Shown one piece after another: positions 43,430 through 51,866 of a stretch of 64,000 nucleotides of DNA. The stretch's first letter is position 1; each line of letters begins with the position of its first letter. A program made the position numbers and the translations under genes. Under the pieces are notes generated by a model that made no database searches, was not told the DNA's origin, and saw only the letters and a program-made list of their open reading frames with translations. Location: assembly GCF_008124835.1 (NCBI RefSeq), contig NZ_VNHW01000014.1, forward strand, positions 1-64,000, written 5' to 3'. Source of the DNA: Blastococcus xanthinilyticus. GTDB taxonomy: Bacteria > Actinomycetota > Actinomycetes > Mycobacteriales > Geodermatophilaceae.

Positions 43430-45994
43430 TCAGTCCTTTCGTCCGGCGTCGACGAGCCGCAGCACCGCGGCGCCCTCCTCGTCGGAGGCCTCGAGGTCGA
43501 CCTCGACGTCGAAGCCCCAGTCGTGGTCCCCGGCGGGGTCGTCGACGATCTGCCGCACCTTCCACAGCCGAGGGTCGGTCTTGTCCCAGATCAGCAGCGC
43601 CGGGCCGCGGGCGTCGCCGCCGGTCCGCACCTCGTCGTGCTCGGCGAAGTAGGCCTGCACCACCTCGCCCCAGCGGTCGGCGTCCCAGCCGGCGCCGGCG
43701 TCCAGCTCGCCCAGGTCGTACCAGCGGCGCCGGGCCCACAGCTCGACGCGGCGGAACAGCGCGTTGCGCACCATCGCGGTGAACGCGCGCTCGTTGCCGG
43801 TGAGCGGGCGGGGCCGGGCGGGGACGGCGACCTCGGCCACCGCGCCGTCGTCCGGGTTGGTCAGCGCCTCCCACTCGTCCAGCAGCGAGGAGTCCACCTG
43901 CCGCACCAGCTCGCCGAGCCACTCGACCAGGTCGGTGACCTCCTCGGTGCGCGCGGCGGCCGGAACGCCGGAGCGCAGCGCCTTGAAGGCGTCGGAGAGG
44001 TAGCGCAGCACCGCACCCTCGGCCCGGGTGAGGCCGTAGGTGTTCACGAACTCCCGGAAGGTGAACGCCCGCTCCCACATCTCCCGGACGACCGACTTCG
44101 GCGAGAGCGCGCCGTCGGCGGCCCACGGGTTGGACTGCCGGTACACCTCGAAGGCGTGCCCGAGCAGCTCCTCCAGCGGCTTCGGGTAGCTGACCTCCTC
44201 GAGCAGCTCCATGCGCTCGTCGTACTCGATGCCCTCGGCCTTCATCTGGGCGACGGCCTCGCCCTTGGCCTTGTTCAGCTGCGCCGAGAGGATCTGCCGG
44301 GGGTCGTCGAGGGTGGCCTCGATGACGCTGACGACGTCCAGGGCAAATGTTCCGGAGTCCTGGGCGGACGACTCCGGGTCGAGCAGGTCGATGGCGGCGA
44401 GCGCGAAGGTCGACAACGGCTGGTTGAGCGCGAAGTCCGGCGGCAGGTCCAGCGTCAGGTCGTAGCGGCGGCCGTCGGGCTCGGGCTCGGGCAGCCGCTC
44501 GAGCACGCCGGCCTGCAGCAGCGAGCGGGCGATGCCGATCGCGTCGCGGATCAGCCGCAGCTGCTTCTTCCGCGGCTCGTGGTTCTCCGTCAGCAGCCGG
44601 CGCATGGCGGCGAACGGGTCGCCCGGCCGGTCGACGACGTCCAGCACCATCGCCGTCGTCACCCGCATGTGGCTGGTCAGCTTCTCCGGCTCGCCCTCGA
44701 CCAGCCGGTTCATCGTGGCCTCGCTCCACGGCACCATGCCGTCGGGCACCTTCTTGCGCACCAGCTTGCGGCGCTTCTTCGGGTCGTCGGCGACCTTGGC
44801 GAACTGCTTAAGGTTCTCCACCTCGTGCTCGGGCGCCTGGACGACGACGGTGCCGGCGGTGTCGTAGCCGGCGCGGCCCGCCCGGCCGGCGATCTGGTGG
44901 AACTCGCGCACCTGCAGCAGCCGGGTGCGGGTGCCGTCGTACTTGGACAGCGCGGAGAACACGACGGTGCGGATCGGCACGTTGATGCCCACGCCGAGGG
45001 TGTCGGTGCCGCAGATGACCTTGAGCAGGCCGGCCTGGGCCAGCTGCTCCACCAGCCGCCGGTACTTGGGCAGCATCCCGGCGTGGTGGACACCGATGCC
45101 GTGGCGGACCAGCCGGGACAGCGTCGTCCCGAAGGCGGAGGAGAAGCGGAAGCCGCCGATCAGGTCGGCGATCGCGGCCTTCTGCTCCTTGGTGGCCACG
45201 TTCACGCTCATCAGGGCCTGCGCGCGTTCCAGCGCCGAGGCCTGGGTGAAGTGGACGACGTAGACCGGCGCCTGGGAGGTGTCCAGCAGCTCCTGGATCG
45301 TCTCGTGCATCGGGGTCGTGGCGTAGTAGTGGTGCAGCGGCACGGGGCGCTCGGCGTTGGCCACCAGCGCGGTGGGGCGGCCGGTGCGGCGGGTGAGGTC
45401 CTCGCGCAGGAAGGTGACGTCGCCCAGCGTGGCGCTCATCAGGAGGAACTGCGCCTTCGGCAGCTCCAGCAGCGGCACCTGCCAGGCCCACCCGCGATCG
45501 GGGTCGCCGTAGAAGTGGAACTCGTCCATCACCACCAGGCCGATGTCGGCGTCCGCCCCCTCGCGCAGCGCGATGTTGGCCAGCACCTCGGCGGTGCAGG
45601 CGATGATCTGCGCCCCGGCGTTGACGCTCGCGTCGCCGGTGAGCATGCCGACGTTCTCGGCCCCGAACACCCCGCACAGGGCGAAGAACTTCTCGCTGAC
45701 CAGCGCCTTGATCGGCGCGGTGTAGTAGCTGCGCCGGCCGGCGGCCAGTGCCGCGTACTGCGCACCGGTGGCCACCAGCGACTTGCCCGAGCCGGTCGGG
45801 GTGGCGAGGACGACGTTCGCACCGCTGACCAGCTCGATGAGCGCCTCCTCCTGCGCCGGGTACAGCGTTGTGCCACCGGCCTCGGCCCAGGCGGCGAAGG
45901 AGGCGAACAGCTCGTCGGCGTCGCCGCCCGTGGCGCGCAGCGCGGTGAGGTCGGTCGGGTCCGCGAGCAGCGGGGGAGCGGTCGTGGTGGTCAT
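43430..45994 (-). CDS. Ski2-like DEAD/DEAH-box RNA helicase
   Basis: An 854-residue ATP-dependent helicase. Walker A ATPTGSGKS (64-72), Walker B MDEFH (156-160), LLMSATLG (motif III) and HQIAGRAGRAGYD (motif VI) are present. The C-terminal half, with DFALNQPLSTFALAAIDLL and WYDLGELDAGAGW, corresponds to DUF3516, typical of this actinobacterial Ski2-like group. Roles in RNA turnover or ribosome biogenesis are inferred from the Ski2 family. The ATG at 45994 has no clear ribosome-binding site. The gene is divergent from the small CxxC protein gene. Confidence 0.9.
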   Translation of the reverse strand: MTTTTAPPLLADPTDLTALRATGGDADELFASFAAWAEAGGTTLYPAQEEALIELVSGANVVLATPTGSGKSLVATGAQYAALAAGRRSYYTAPIKALVSEKFFALCGVFGAENVGMLTGDASVNAGAQIIACTAEVLANIALREGADADIGLVVMDEFHFYGDPDRGWAWQVPLLELPKAQFLLMSATLGDVTFLREDLTRRTGRPTALVANAERPVPLHHYYATTPMHETIQELLDTSQAPVYVVHFTQASALERAQALMSVNVATKEQKAAIADLIGGFRFSSAFGTTLSRLVRHGIGVHHAGMLPKYRRLVEQLAQAGLLKVICGTDTLGVGINVPIRTVVFSALSKYDGTRTRLLQVREFHQIAGRAGRAGYDTAGTVVVQAPEHEVENLKQFAKVADDPKKRRKLVRKKVPDGMVPWSEATMNRLVEGEPEKLTSHMRVTTAMVLDVVDRPGDPFAAMRRLLTENHEPRKKQLRLIRDAIGIARSLLQAGVLERLPEPEPDGRRYDLTLDLPPDFALNQPLSTFALAAIDLLDPESSAQDSGTFALDVVSVIEATLDDPRQILSAQLNKAKGEAVAQMKAEGIEYDERMELLEEVSYPKPLEELLGHAFEVYRQSNPWAADGALSPKSVVREMWERAFTFREFVNTYGLTRAEGAVLRYLSDAFKALRSGVPAAARTEEVTDLVEWLGELVRQVDSSLLDEWEALTNPDDGAVAEVAVPARPRPLTGNERAFTAMVRNALFRRVELWARRRWYDLGELDAGAGWDADRWGEVVQAYFAEHDEVRTGGDARGPALLIWDKTDPRLWKVRQIVDDPAGDHDWGFDVEVDLEASDEEGAAVLRLVDAGRKD

Positions 45995-46067
45995 CAGGCC
46001 CACCAGCGTGCCCGATGCCGGCCGGCTCCCGCCGAGCGAGGCCCAGGACGCGCTGATCCGAAACAGA

Positions 46068-46087
46068 CGATAACGATCCGATAACGA
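46068..46087. promoter_or_regulatory. 11-bp direct repeat (CGATAACGA x2)
   Basis: CGATAACGA at 46068-46076 and 46079-46087, start-to-start 11 bp, in the 170-bp gap between the divergent helicase and the small CxxC gene. Direct half-sites one helical turn apart are typical for OmpR-type regulators such as MtrA or GlnR. No other feature is evident in 45995-46164 apart from an A-rich patch near 46130-46145. Confidence 0.4.
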
Positions 46088-46164
46088 GACGTGCGGAAGA
46101 GTGTGACCCGTGCCGTACTCGGAGAAGAAGGTGAACAAGAAATGAACGGAAGGTGGCTGCAAGC

Positions 46165-46296
46165 ATGCGTGAACGTTTCTGCCCGGAGTGCCGGTGGACC
46201 GTCGTGACCGACCCGACGGGCCGGCGCCGGCTCGAGATGCGGTGGGTGCCCCTCGGTGCCACCGCCGACCAGGCCCCGGTGGCGCGCGCCGCCTGA
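46165..46296 (+). CDS. 43-residue CxxC protein
   Basis: A short reading frame beginning MRERFCPECRWTVVTD and continuing GRRRLEMRWVPLG to a TGA at 46294. CPEC is half of a zinc-ribbon pair; with only two Cys it might bind metal as a dimer or bind a partner. It is Arg-rich. GGAAGG lies 10-12 nt before the ATG. Upstream are direct repeats and downstream a very strong hairpin, so a short transcript of this gene alone is likely. Codon use is GC-rich at third positions like its neighbours. I do not know the family. Confidence 0.55.
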   Translation: MRERFCPECRWTVVTDPTGRRRLEMRWVPLGATADQAPVARAA

Positions 46297-46313
46297 GCCC
46301 CGGTTCAGCCCCT

Positions 46314-46370
46314 CGACCCGGGCGGTAGGGGAGACGCGCTGTTCGTGCGTCTCTCCCACCGCCCGGGTCG
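46314..46370 (+). terminator. Very long hairpin, 24-bp stem
   Basis: Arms 46314-46337 and 46347-46370 pair over 24 bp with one A-C mismatch and one G-U, around a 9-nt loop GCTGTTCGT. The outer part is CGACCCGGGCGG/CCGCCCGGGTCG. It starts 18 nt after the small gene's stop. Probably a terminator; its size would also suit a stable structured RNA. Confidence 0.7.
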
Positions 46371-46389
46371 CGCGCTGTCCGGGGCCCTG

Positions 46390-46415
46390 GGTTCCCTGCT
46401 GCTTCCGGCGGGTAG
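46390..46415 (+). promoter_or_regulatory. Candidate sigma-B-type promoter
   Basis: GGTT, 16 nt, GGGTAG: one mismatch from the sigma-B-type -10 GGGTAT. It lies 60 nt before the ATG of the general-stress-type SDR. Confidence 0.4.
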
Positions 46416-46474
46416 CGCGCGGTCGAGGCCGGACCGCTCGGGTCCGGCTCCGCCACGTGTTCCGGAGGACAGCC

Positions 46475-47332
46475 ATGTCGTCGCCCCGCCCCGAGTCCCA
46501 GCCCGCCCAGCAGCAGAGCACCCCCGGCACCCTCGGCGCGATGACGCCCAAGCCCGACCACGGCGAGGACAGCTACCAGGGCTCCGGCCGCCTGACCGGC
46601 AAGGTCGCCGTGATCACCGGCGGGGACAGCGGCATCGGCCGCGCCGTGGCCATCGCGTTCGCCCGCGAGGGAGCCGACGTCCTCATCTCCTACCTGAACG
46701 AGCACGAGGACGCGCAGGACACCGCCAAGTACGTCGAGCAGGCCGGCCGCAGGTGCGTGCTCGTGCCCGGGGACCTGGCCGACCGCGCGCACGCCAAGAC
46801 CATCGTCCCGAAGGCAGTCGAGGAGTTCGGCCGGATCGACATCCTGATCAACAACGCCGCGTACCAGATGAGCCACGACTCGCTGGAGGAGATCTCCGAC
46901 GAGGAGTGGGACTTCACCGTCGCCACGAACCTCTCGGCGATGTTCACCCTCACCAAGGACGCCATCCCGCACATGCAGCCGGGCGCCTCGATCATCAACT
47001 CCTCGTCGGTGAACTCGGACAACCCGAGCCCGAACCTCATCGCGTACGCGATGACCAAGGCCGGCATCGCCAACTTCACCGCCAGCCTCGCGCAGCTGCT
47101 GGCCGAGAAGGGGATCCGCGCCAACAGCGTCGCCCCCGGCCCGGTCTGGACGCCGCTGATCCCGGCGACCATGCCCGAGGAGAAGGTGGAGAGCTTCGGG
47201 CAGCAGGTGCCGCTGGGGCGTCCCGCGCAGCCCGCCGAGCTGGCGCCGGTCTACGTCCTGCTGGCCAGCGACGAGGCCTCCTACGTCTCCGGCGCCCGCG
47301 TCGCCGTCACCGGGGGCAAGCCGATCCTGTGA
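46475..47332 (+). CDS. SDR oxidoreductase, general-stress (YghA/YdaD-like) type
   Basis: A 285-residue SDR with an N-terminal extension (MTPKPDHGEDSYQGSGRL) found in the YghA and Bacillus general stress protein 39 group. TGGDSGIGRAVAIAFAREGA binds the nucleotide, NNAAYQ follows, and the catalytic residues lie in INSSSVNS and AYAMTKAG. Reactions are poorly defined in the group. CCGGAGGACAGCC provides a strong ribosome-binding site for the ATG at 46475. The sigma-B-like promoter at 46390-46415 fits a stress role. A repeat element lies just after the stop. Confidence 0.88.
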   Translation: MSSPRPESQPAQQQSTPGTLGAMTPKPDHGEDSYQGSGRLTGKVAVITGGDSGIGRAVAIAFAREGADVLISYLNEHEDAQDTAKYVEQAGRRCVLVPGDLADRAHAKTIVPKAVEEFGRIDILINNAAYQMSHDSLEEISDEEWDFTVATNLSAMFTLTKDAIPHMQPGASIINSSSVNSDNPSPNLIAYAMTKAGIANFTASLAQLLAEKGIRANSVAPGPVWTPLIPATMPEEKVESFGQQVPLGRPAQPAELAPVYVLLASDEASYVSGARVAVTGGKPIL

Positions 47333-47344
47333 CCGCCCGCTGTT

Positions 47345-47424
47345 GATCAGGTGACCTGATCGTTCCGGGTCCTGGCTCAGCACCGGTGGTGAGCCAGGAC
47401 CACCAGTGCTGAGGTCACCTGATC
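47345..47424. repeat. Interspersed palindromic repeat, copy B
   Basis: A 17-bp palindrome GATCAGGTGACCTGATC (47345-47361), an 11-bp stem (GTCCTGGCTCA 47369-47379 with TGAGCCAGGAC 47390-47400), then after exactly 11 nt AGGTCACCTGATC (47412-47424). The last piece contains the stop codon and final codons of the convergent mmuM-like gene. Hairpin, 11-nt gap and 13-mer are the same as at 14386-14441. Confidence 0.8.
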
Positions 47425-48323
47425 ATCATGGCGAGCGCGGCGACGTCGGTCGGGCGGACGCGGCAGCAGCCACCGACGAGCCGGGCGCCCGCGCCGACCC
47501 AGCCGGGGACCTCGGCCTCGTCGATCCCCGGCGCCCCGGCCCAGCGGCGCGCCGCGGCGTCCCACGTCTCGCCGCTGTTCGGGTACACGGCGACCGGCTT
47601 CCCGGCGGACGCCGCCGCGGCCAGGGCGGGCCCGACCGCCTGCGGCGCGGTGCAGTTGATGCCGACCGCCACGACCCGGTCCAGCCCGGCGGCCATCGCG
47701 AAGACGTCGGCCGCCCGTTCCCCCCGGCGGGTGCGGGCGACACCGTCGTCGTCCACCGCCGTGGTCAGCGACAGCCAGATCGGCACCCCGAGGGCCTGCG
47801 CCTCCAGCAGCAGCGCCTCCGCCTCGGCCGCGGCCGGCACCGTCTCGCACGCCAGGACGTCGGCGCCGGCCTCGGCGAGCAGCTCCATGCGGGGGCGGTG
47901 GAACTCCCGCAACCGGTCGACGCCGACGTCGGCCACGTAGCCGCCGGTGTACTCGGACCCGTCGGCGAGCATCGCGCCGTACGGGCCGACCGAGCCGGCC
48001 ACCCACCCCTCGCCCTGTCCCTCGCCCTGCCCCTCGCGGGCCAGCGCCACCGACGAGGCGATCAGCCGGCGGGCCGCCGCGGCGTCCACGCCCGCCGCGG
48101 CGAACCCCTCCACGGTGGCCTGGTAGCTCGCCGTCGTGGCCACCTGCGCGCCGGCTGCGGCGAACGCCGCATGGGCGGCGACGATCGCCGCCGGGTCGTC
48201 GCGCAGCAGGCGAGCCGACCACAGCGACGAGGAGACGTCGTGCCCGCGGGCCTCGAGCTCGGTGGACAGCCCGCCGTCGAGCAGCACCGGCCCGGCAGCG
48301 AGGGCAGCGGCCAGATCAGGCAT
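47415..48323 (-). CDS. mmuM: Homocysteine S-methyltransferase
   Basis: A 302-residue zinc-dependent methyltransferase of the MmuM family, forming methionine from homocysteine and S-methylmethionine or [15 protein letters not shown] starts the barrel; the zinc Cys residues are in GINCTAP and LVGGCCRV. The ATG at 48323 gives a normal N-terminus; an ATG three codons upstream is possible. A short internal [10 protein letters not shown] repeat interrupts the region near residue 100. The last six codons and the stop come from the interspersed repeat, so the native C-terminus may have been altered by that element. Confidence 0.9.
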   Translation of the reverse strand: MPDLAAALAAGPVLLDGGLSTELEARGHDVSSSLWSARLLRDDPAAIVAAHAAFAAAGAQVATTASYQATVEGFAAAGVDAAAARRLIASSVALAREGQGEGQGEGWVAGSVGPYGAMLADGSEYTGGYVADVGVDRLREFHRPRMELLAEAGADVLACETVPAAAEAEALLLEAQALGVPIWLSLTTAVDDDGVARTRRGERAADVFAMAAGLDRVVAVGINCTAPQAVGPALAAAASAGKPVAVYPNSGETWDAAARRWAGAPGIDEAEVPGWVGAGARLVGGCCRVRPTDVAALAMMIR

Positions 48324-48379
48324 GGAGGCCATCCTCCCGCGGTACCTGCGCACGCATGGTCTTCATCTGGAGCAGCGGC

Positions 48380-48850
48380 ATGGGCCCGCGCCGGCGGCGT
48401 CCCCGACGCGGGTACGGCGGCTACCGCGGGCACTACGCGGGGCACTACGGGCCGGGCTACGGCTACGGGCGGGGCTACGGGCGGGGCCGCCGCGGCGGCA
48501 ACGACTCCTGCCTGCGCGACCTGCTGTTCCTCAACACCGGCTGCTGCCTGGCCAACGCGATCGGCTGCGGCCTGGAGCTGATGCTCGTGGCCCCGCGGTC
48601 GCTGCCGGCGATCCGCGCCCAGCAGCGAGGCACCGGCCTCGCGGCCCGGCTGATCGCCGCCGTCCGCTACTACCAGCGCGAGATCAGCCCGAAGCGCCGG
48701 CCGTGCTGCCGGTACACGCCCACCTGCTCGACGTACGCGGTCCAGGCGCTGGAGACCCACGGGGCCCTGCGCGGCTCGTGGCTGACGCTGCGCCGGCTCG
48801 TGCGCTGCCGCCCCGGCGCTGCCGGTGGGGCGGACCCGGTCCCGGTCTGA
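48380..48850 (+). CDS. yidD: YidD-domain protein with Gly/Tyr/Arg- and Cys-rich N-terminus
   Basis: 156 residues. The last 65 are a full YidD domain ([34 protein letters not shown]), which aids membrane protein insertion near YidC. Preceding it are a Gly/Tyr/Arg-rich stretch ([19 protein letters not shown]) and a Cys-containing hydrophobic segment, [20 protein letters not shown]. The ATG at 48380 is chosen because GGAG lies 7 nt upstream; an ATG at 48356 would add eight residues. The usual yidD context (rpmH, rnpA, yidC) is absent, so this is likely a paralogue or a displaced copy with an added domain. Confidence 0.8.
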   Translation: MGPRRRRPRRGYGGYRGHYAGHYGPGYGYGRGYGRGRRGGNDSCLRDLLFLNTGCCLANAIGCGLELMLVAPRSLPAIRAQQRGTGLAARLIAAVRYYQREISPKRRPCCRYTPTCSTYAVQALETHGALRGSWLTLRRLVRCRPGAAGGADPVPV

Positions 48851-48869
48851 CCGGCGGCGGGGAGTCGCC

Positions 48870-48875
48870 TACGGT
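48870..48875 (+). promoter_or_regulatory. Candidate leaderless -10 box (TACGGT)
   Basis: TACGGT ends 6 nt before the GTG at 48882, with no ribosome-binding site between. Supports that start for the phosphotransferase gene. Confidence 0.45.
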
Positions 48876-48881
48876 CGCCCG

Positions 48882-49886
48882 GTGACCCCCACCGGCGCGC
48901 GCACCTGGCGGGACCCGAGGTGGCGGGCCGCCGCTCTGGCCTGGGCGGCCGAGCAGCTGGCGCGGGCCGGGCTGGTCCCCGCCGGGAAACCGGAGCAGCC
49001 GCACGTGCGCGCCTGGTCCACCGCCTTCCGCATCCCGCTGCGCGGCGGGGGCGCCGTCTGGCTGAAGGCGGTGGGGCCGGGCTCGGTGCAGGAGCCCGTG
49101 CTCGCCGAGGCGCTCGGCCGCTGGGTGCCGCAGCAGGTGCTGGTGCCGCTCGCGGTCGACCGGGAGCGGCGGCTGCTGCTGCTCCCCGAGGGCGGCCCGA
49201 CCCTGCGGGAGACCGGCGCGGACCTCCCCGCCTGGGCGGCGCTGCTGGCGGGGCACGCCCGCCTGCAGGCCGAGGTCGCGCGTCATGCCGACGAGCTGGT
49301 CGGCCTCGGCGTCCCCGACCACCGCCCGGAGCGGCTGCCCGCACTCGTGGCGGACCTCCTGGCCGACCACGGGGCGCAGCGCTCCGGCCACCCGGAGGGG
49401 CTCGCCGACGACGTGCGCGCCCGCGTGCTGGCCGGGCTCGGCGGCTACGCGGCGGCCTGCCGGGAGCTCGCGGACGGCGGCGTCCCGGCGAGCGTGCAGC
49501 ACGACGACCTGCACGACGGGAACGTCTTCGCCGGCGACGGTCTGCACCGGGTCTTCGACTGGGGCGACGCCTCGGTCTCGCACCCGTTCCTCGTCCTGCT
49601 CGTCGCCCTCCGCTCGGCAGGTGGGGTGCTGGGCCTGCCGCCGGGGGACCCTGGGATGCTCCGGCTGCGCGACGCCTACCTCGATCCGTGGCTGGACCAC
49701 GGCAGCGCCGCCGAGCTGCGCGAGCTGTGCGACGTGGCGCTGCGCGTCGCGCCGCTCCAGCGGGCGCTCACCTGGCGCCGGATCCTGCGCGGCGTGCACG
49801 AGGCCGAGCGCGCGGAGTGGGCCGGCGCGGTGCCCGGCTGGACCGCCGAGCACCTCGCCCCGGGCCCACTGGCGCCAGGCGGCTGA
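48882..49886 (+). CDS. APH-family phosphotransferase/kinase
   Basis: A 334-residue protein of the aminoglycoside-phosphotransferase fold. The catalytic loop is QHDDLHDGNVF and the metal-binding motif FDWGDA. RIPLRGGGAVWLKAVGPGS holds the N-lobe Lys. The substrate is unknown; many such actinobacterial proteins act on small molecules rather than antibiotics. The GTG start follows a TACGGT box by 6 nt. The ArfB gene follows after 22 bp with its own -10-like sequence. Confidence 0.85.
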   Translation: MTPTGARTWRDPRWRAAALAWAAEQLARAGLVPAGKPEQPHVRAWSTAFRIPLRGGGAVWLKAVGPGSVQEPVLAEALGRWVPQQVLVPLAVDRERRLLLLPEGGPTLRETGADLPAWAALLAGHARLQAEVARHADELVGLGVPDHRPERLPALVADLLADHGAQRSGHPEGLADDVRARVLAGLGGYAAACRELADGGVPASVQHDDLHDGNVFAGDGLHRVFDWGDASVSHPFLVLLVALRSAGGVLGLPPGDPGMLRLRDAYLDPWLDHGSAAELRELCDVALRVAPLQRALTWRRILRGVHEAERAEWAGAVPGWTAEHLAPGPLAPGG

Positions 49887-49908
49887 ACGCGTCGGCCACA
49901 CTGTCCCG

Positions 49909-50349
49909 GTGCCCGGGACCGACGACGCCTCCGGTGACCTCCCCGTCACCGGCTCTCTCGTCGTGCCCGCCGGCGCCCTCTCCTGGCGGTTCTCCCGGTC
50001 CTCGGGGCCGGGCGGGCAGGGCGTGAACACCGCCGACTCCCGGGTCGAGCTGTCGGTCGCCCCGCTGGACCTGCCGGGGCTCAGCGACCCGCAGCGGGCG
50101 CGGCTGGCGTCCCGGCTGGGCGGGCGGCTGGTCGACGGCGTCCTCACCGTCGCCGCCAGCGAGCACCGCCAGCAGCTGCGCAACCGCCAGGCCGCCCGCG
50201 AGCGGCTGGCCGCGGTGCTGCGCGCCGCGCTGGCCACGCCGGCGCCGGCCCGGCGCCGCACCAGGCCCACCCGGGGATCGCAGGAGCGCCGGATCGCGGC
50301 GAAGAAGCAGCGGGGCCAGCTGAAGAAGCAGCGCGGCTCCTGGGACTAG
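49909..50349 (+). CDS. arfB: Alternative ribosome-rescue factor ArfB
   Basis: A 146-residue peptidyl-tRNA hydrolase that frees ribosomes stalled on non-stop mRNA. The catalytic GGQ is in SSGPGGQGVNTADSRVEL, and the basic C-terminal tail (QERRIAAKKQRGQLKKQRG) enters the empty mRNA channel. The length matches ArfB/YaeJ, without the codon-reading domain of true release factors. The GTG at 49909 has CACACT 6 nt upstream. Its TAG stop and that of the convergent DUF1905 gene are formed by the same CTAG. Confidence 0.92.
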   Translation: MPGTDDASGDLPVTGSLVVPAGALSWRFSRSSGPGGQGVNTADSRVELSVAPLDLPGLSDPQRARLASRLGGRLVDGVLTVAASEHRQQLRNRQAARERLAAVLRAALATPAPARRRTRPTRGSQERRIAAKKQRGQLKKQRGSWD

Positions 50350-50627
50350 CTCAGCCGCTGCTGCAGGTGCACGGTGACCTCCTCGCCCGCGCGGCTCTTC
50401 CCGATGGCCGAGCAGATCGCCGCCCGCAGCGGCAGCCAGTGCGGGCCCTCGCCCGACGGCATGAGGGTGGCCGCGAAGGCGTGCCCGTCCGCGGTGCCGG
50501 TCACCTTCACCGCCCGGCGGGTGCCCAGCAGCTCGGCGGAGTCCGGCACGACCAGGTAGGTGGGGAAGGCGCCGTCCTTCTCGATAGGCGCGGTGAAGGT
50601 GAGGTCCAGGGCGGTCGGGGTGCTCAT
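50346..50627 (-). CDS. DUF1905 protein
   Basis: A 93-residue beta-barrel protein: [54 protein letters not shown] and EEVTVHLQ match DUF1905, a domain of unknown function often near stress or YdeI-type proteins. The ATG overlaps the sigma factor stop (ATGA), placing it third in the yciI-sigma-DUF1905 operon. Its TAG stop shares CTAG with arfB. Confidence 0.82.
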   Translation of the reverse strand: MSTPTALDLTFTAPIEKDGAFPTYLVVPDSAELLGTRRAVKVTGTADGHAFAATLMPSGEGPHWLPLRAAICSAIGKSRAGEEVTVHLQQRLS

Positions 50628-51862
50628 GCCTCCTCTGACCGCCGCGGCGCCGACAACTCATCGCGGCGCCGGCGGAGGAACGCCCGCTCGCGCTCGTTGC
50701 CGCACCGCTCGATCGCCTCCCCGTAGGCCGCGACCGCCTCGGCCGGGCGCCCGGCGCGGCGCAGCAGGTCGGCGCGGACGGCGGGCAGCAGGTGCTCGTG
50801 CGGCAGCTCCAGCTCCTCGACCAGCGCCAGCCCCGCGGCGGGGCCGTCGAGCTCGGCGACGGCGACCGCGCGGTTGAGCGCGACGACCGGGCTCCGGGTG
50901 AGGGCCAGCAGCTGGTCGTAGAGCGCGACGACCTGCCGCCAGTCGGTGCCGGCGGCCGTCGCGGCGTCGCCGTGCACCGCGGCGATCGCCGCCTGCAGCT
51001 GGTAGGGCCCCGGCCGGCCCCGCCGCAGGCACCGCCGGACCAGCTCCTGGCCCTCGGCGATCAGCGCGCGGTCCCACCGCGACCGGTCCTGGTCGGCGAG
51101 CAGCACGAGGTCGCCCTCGGCGGAGGTCCGCGCCGGGCGGCGGGCCTCGGTGAGCAGCATCAGCGCCAGCAGCCCCAGCACCTCCGGCTCGTCGGGCATC
51201 AGCTCGGCGAGCAGCCGGCCCAGCCGGATCGCCTCGGCGCACAGGTCGGGCCGCACCAGCCGGTCGCCGGAGGTCGCGGTGTGCCCCTCGGTGAAGACCA
51301 GGTGGACGACGGCGAGCACGGCCGGCAGGCGGTCGGGCAGCTCCGCCTCGCGTGGGACCCGGTACGGGATGCCGGCGTCGCGGATCTTGGCCTTGGCCCG
51401 CACCAGGCGCTGGGCCATCGTCGCCTCCGGCACGAAGAACGCCGCCGCGATCTCGGCGGTGGTGAGGCCACCGAGCAGCCGCAGGGTGAGCGCCACCCGG
51501 GCGGGCGCGGCCAGCGCTGGGTGGCAGCAGGTGAAGACGAGCCGCAGCCGGTCGTCGTGCACGGGTCCCTCCTCCACGGGCTCGGGGGCGCTGCCGAGCA
51601 GCGCGGCCTGCGCGTGCCGGTCGCTGCGCACGGAGTCCCGCCGCCAGCGGTCGATCGCCCGGTTGCGGGCGGTCGTGACGATCCAGCCGGCCGGGCTGGG
51701 CGGCACCCCGTCGGCCGGCCACCGCGCGAGGGCGGCGACGAAGGCGTCCTGGACCGCCTCCTCGGCGGCGTCGACGCTGCCGAGGAGGCGGATCAGGACG
51801 GCGACCGCCCGGCCGGAGTGCTCGCGGAAGACCCGCCCGACCTCGGCGACGGCGTCGTCCAT
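50624..51862 (-). CDS. ECF42-type RNA polymerase sigma factor with C-terminal extension
   Basis: A 412-residue sigma factor. Region 2 ([21 protein letters not shown], ending [16 protein letters not shown]) and region 4 ([19 protein letters not shown], then [12 protein letters not shown]) occupy the first 170 residues. The remaining 240 are a TPR-like helical extension ([31 protein letters not shown]). This is the ECF42 group, lacking an anti-sigma factor and linked to YciI/DGPF proteins, as here. The start is 4 nt after the yciI stop. Confidence 0.92.
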   Translation of the reverse strand: MDDAVAEVGRVFREHSGRAVAVLIRLLGSVDAAEEAVQDAFVAALARWPADGVPPSPAGWIVTTARNRAIDRWRRDSVRSDRHAQAALLGSAPEPVEEGPVHDDRLRLVFTCCHPALAAPARVALTLRLLGGLTTAEIAAAFFVPEATMAQRLVRAKAKIRDAGIPYRVPREAELPDRLPAVLAVVHLVFTEGHTATSGDRLVRPDLCAEAIRLGRLLAELMPDEPEVLGLLALMLLTEARRPARTSAEGDLVLLADQDRSRWDRALIAEGQELVRRCLRRGRPGPYQLQAAIAAVHGDAATAAGTDWRQVVALYDQLLALTRSPVVALNRAVAVAELDGPAAGLALVEELELPHEHLLPAVRADLLRRAGRPAEAVAAYGEAIERCGNERERAFLRRRRDELSAPRRSEEA

Positions 51863-51866
51863 CGGC

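Noticed and set aside
43160-46084. A 974-codon plus-strand frame opposite the helicase gene.
   Set aside because: The translation has only biased composition without domains; the minus strand encodes all Ski2-like helicase motifs. Long antisense frames are expected at this GC content.
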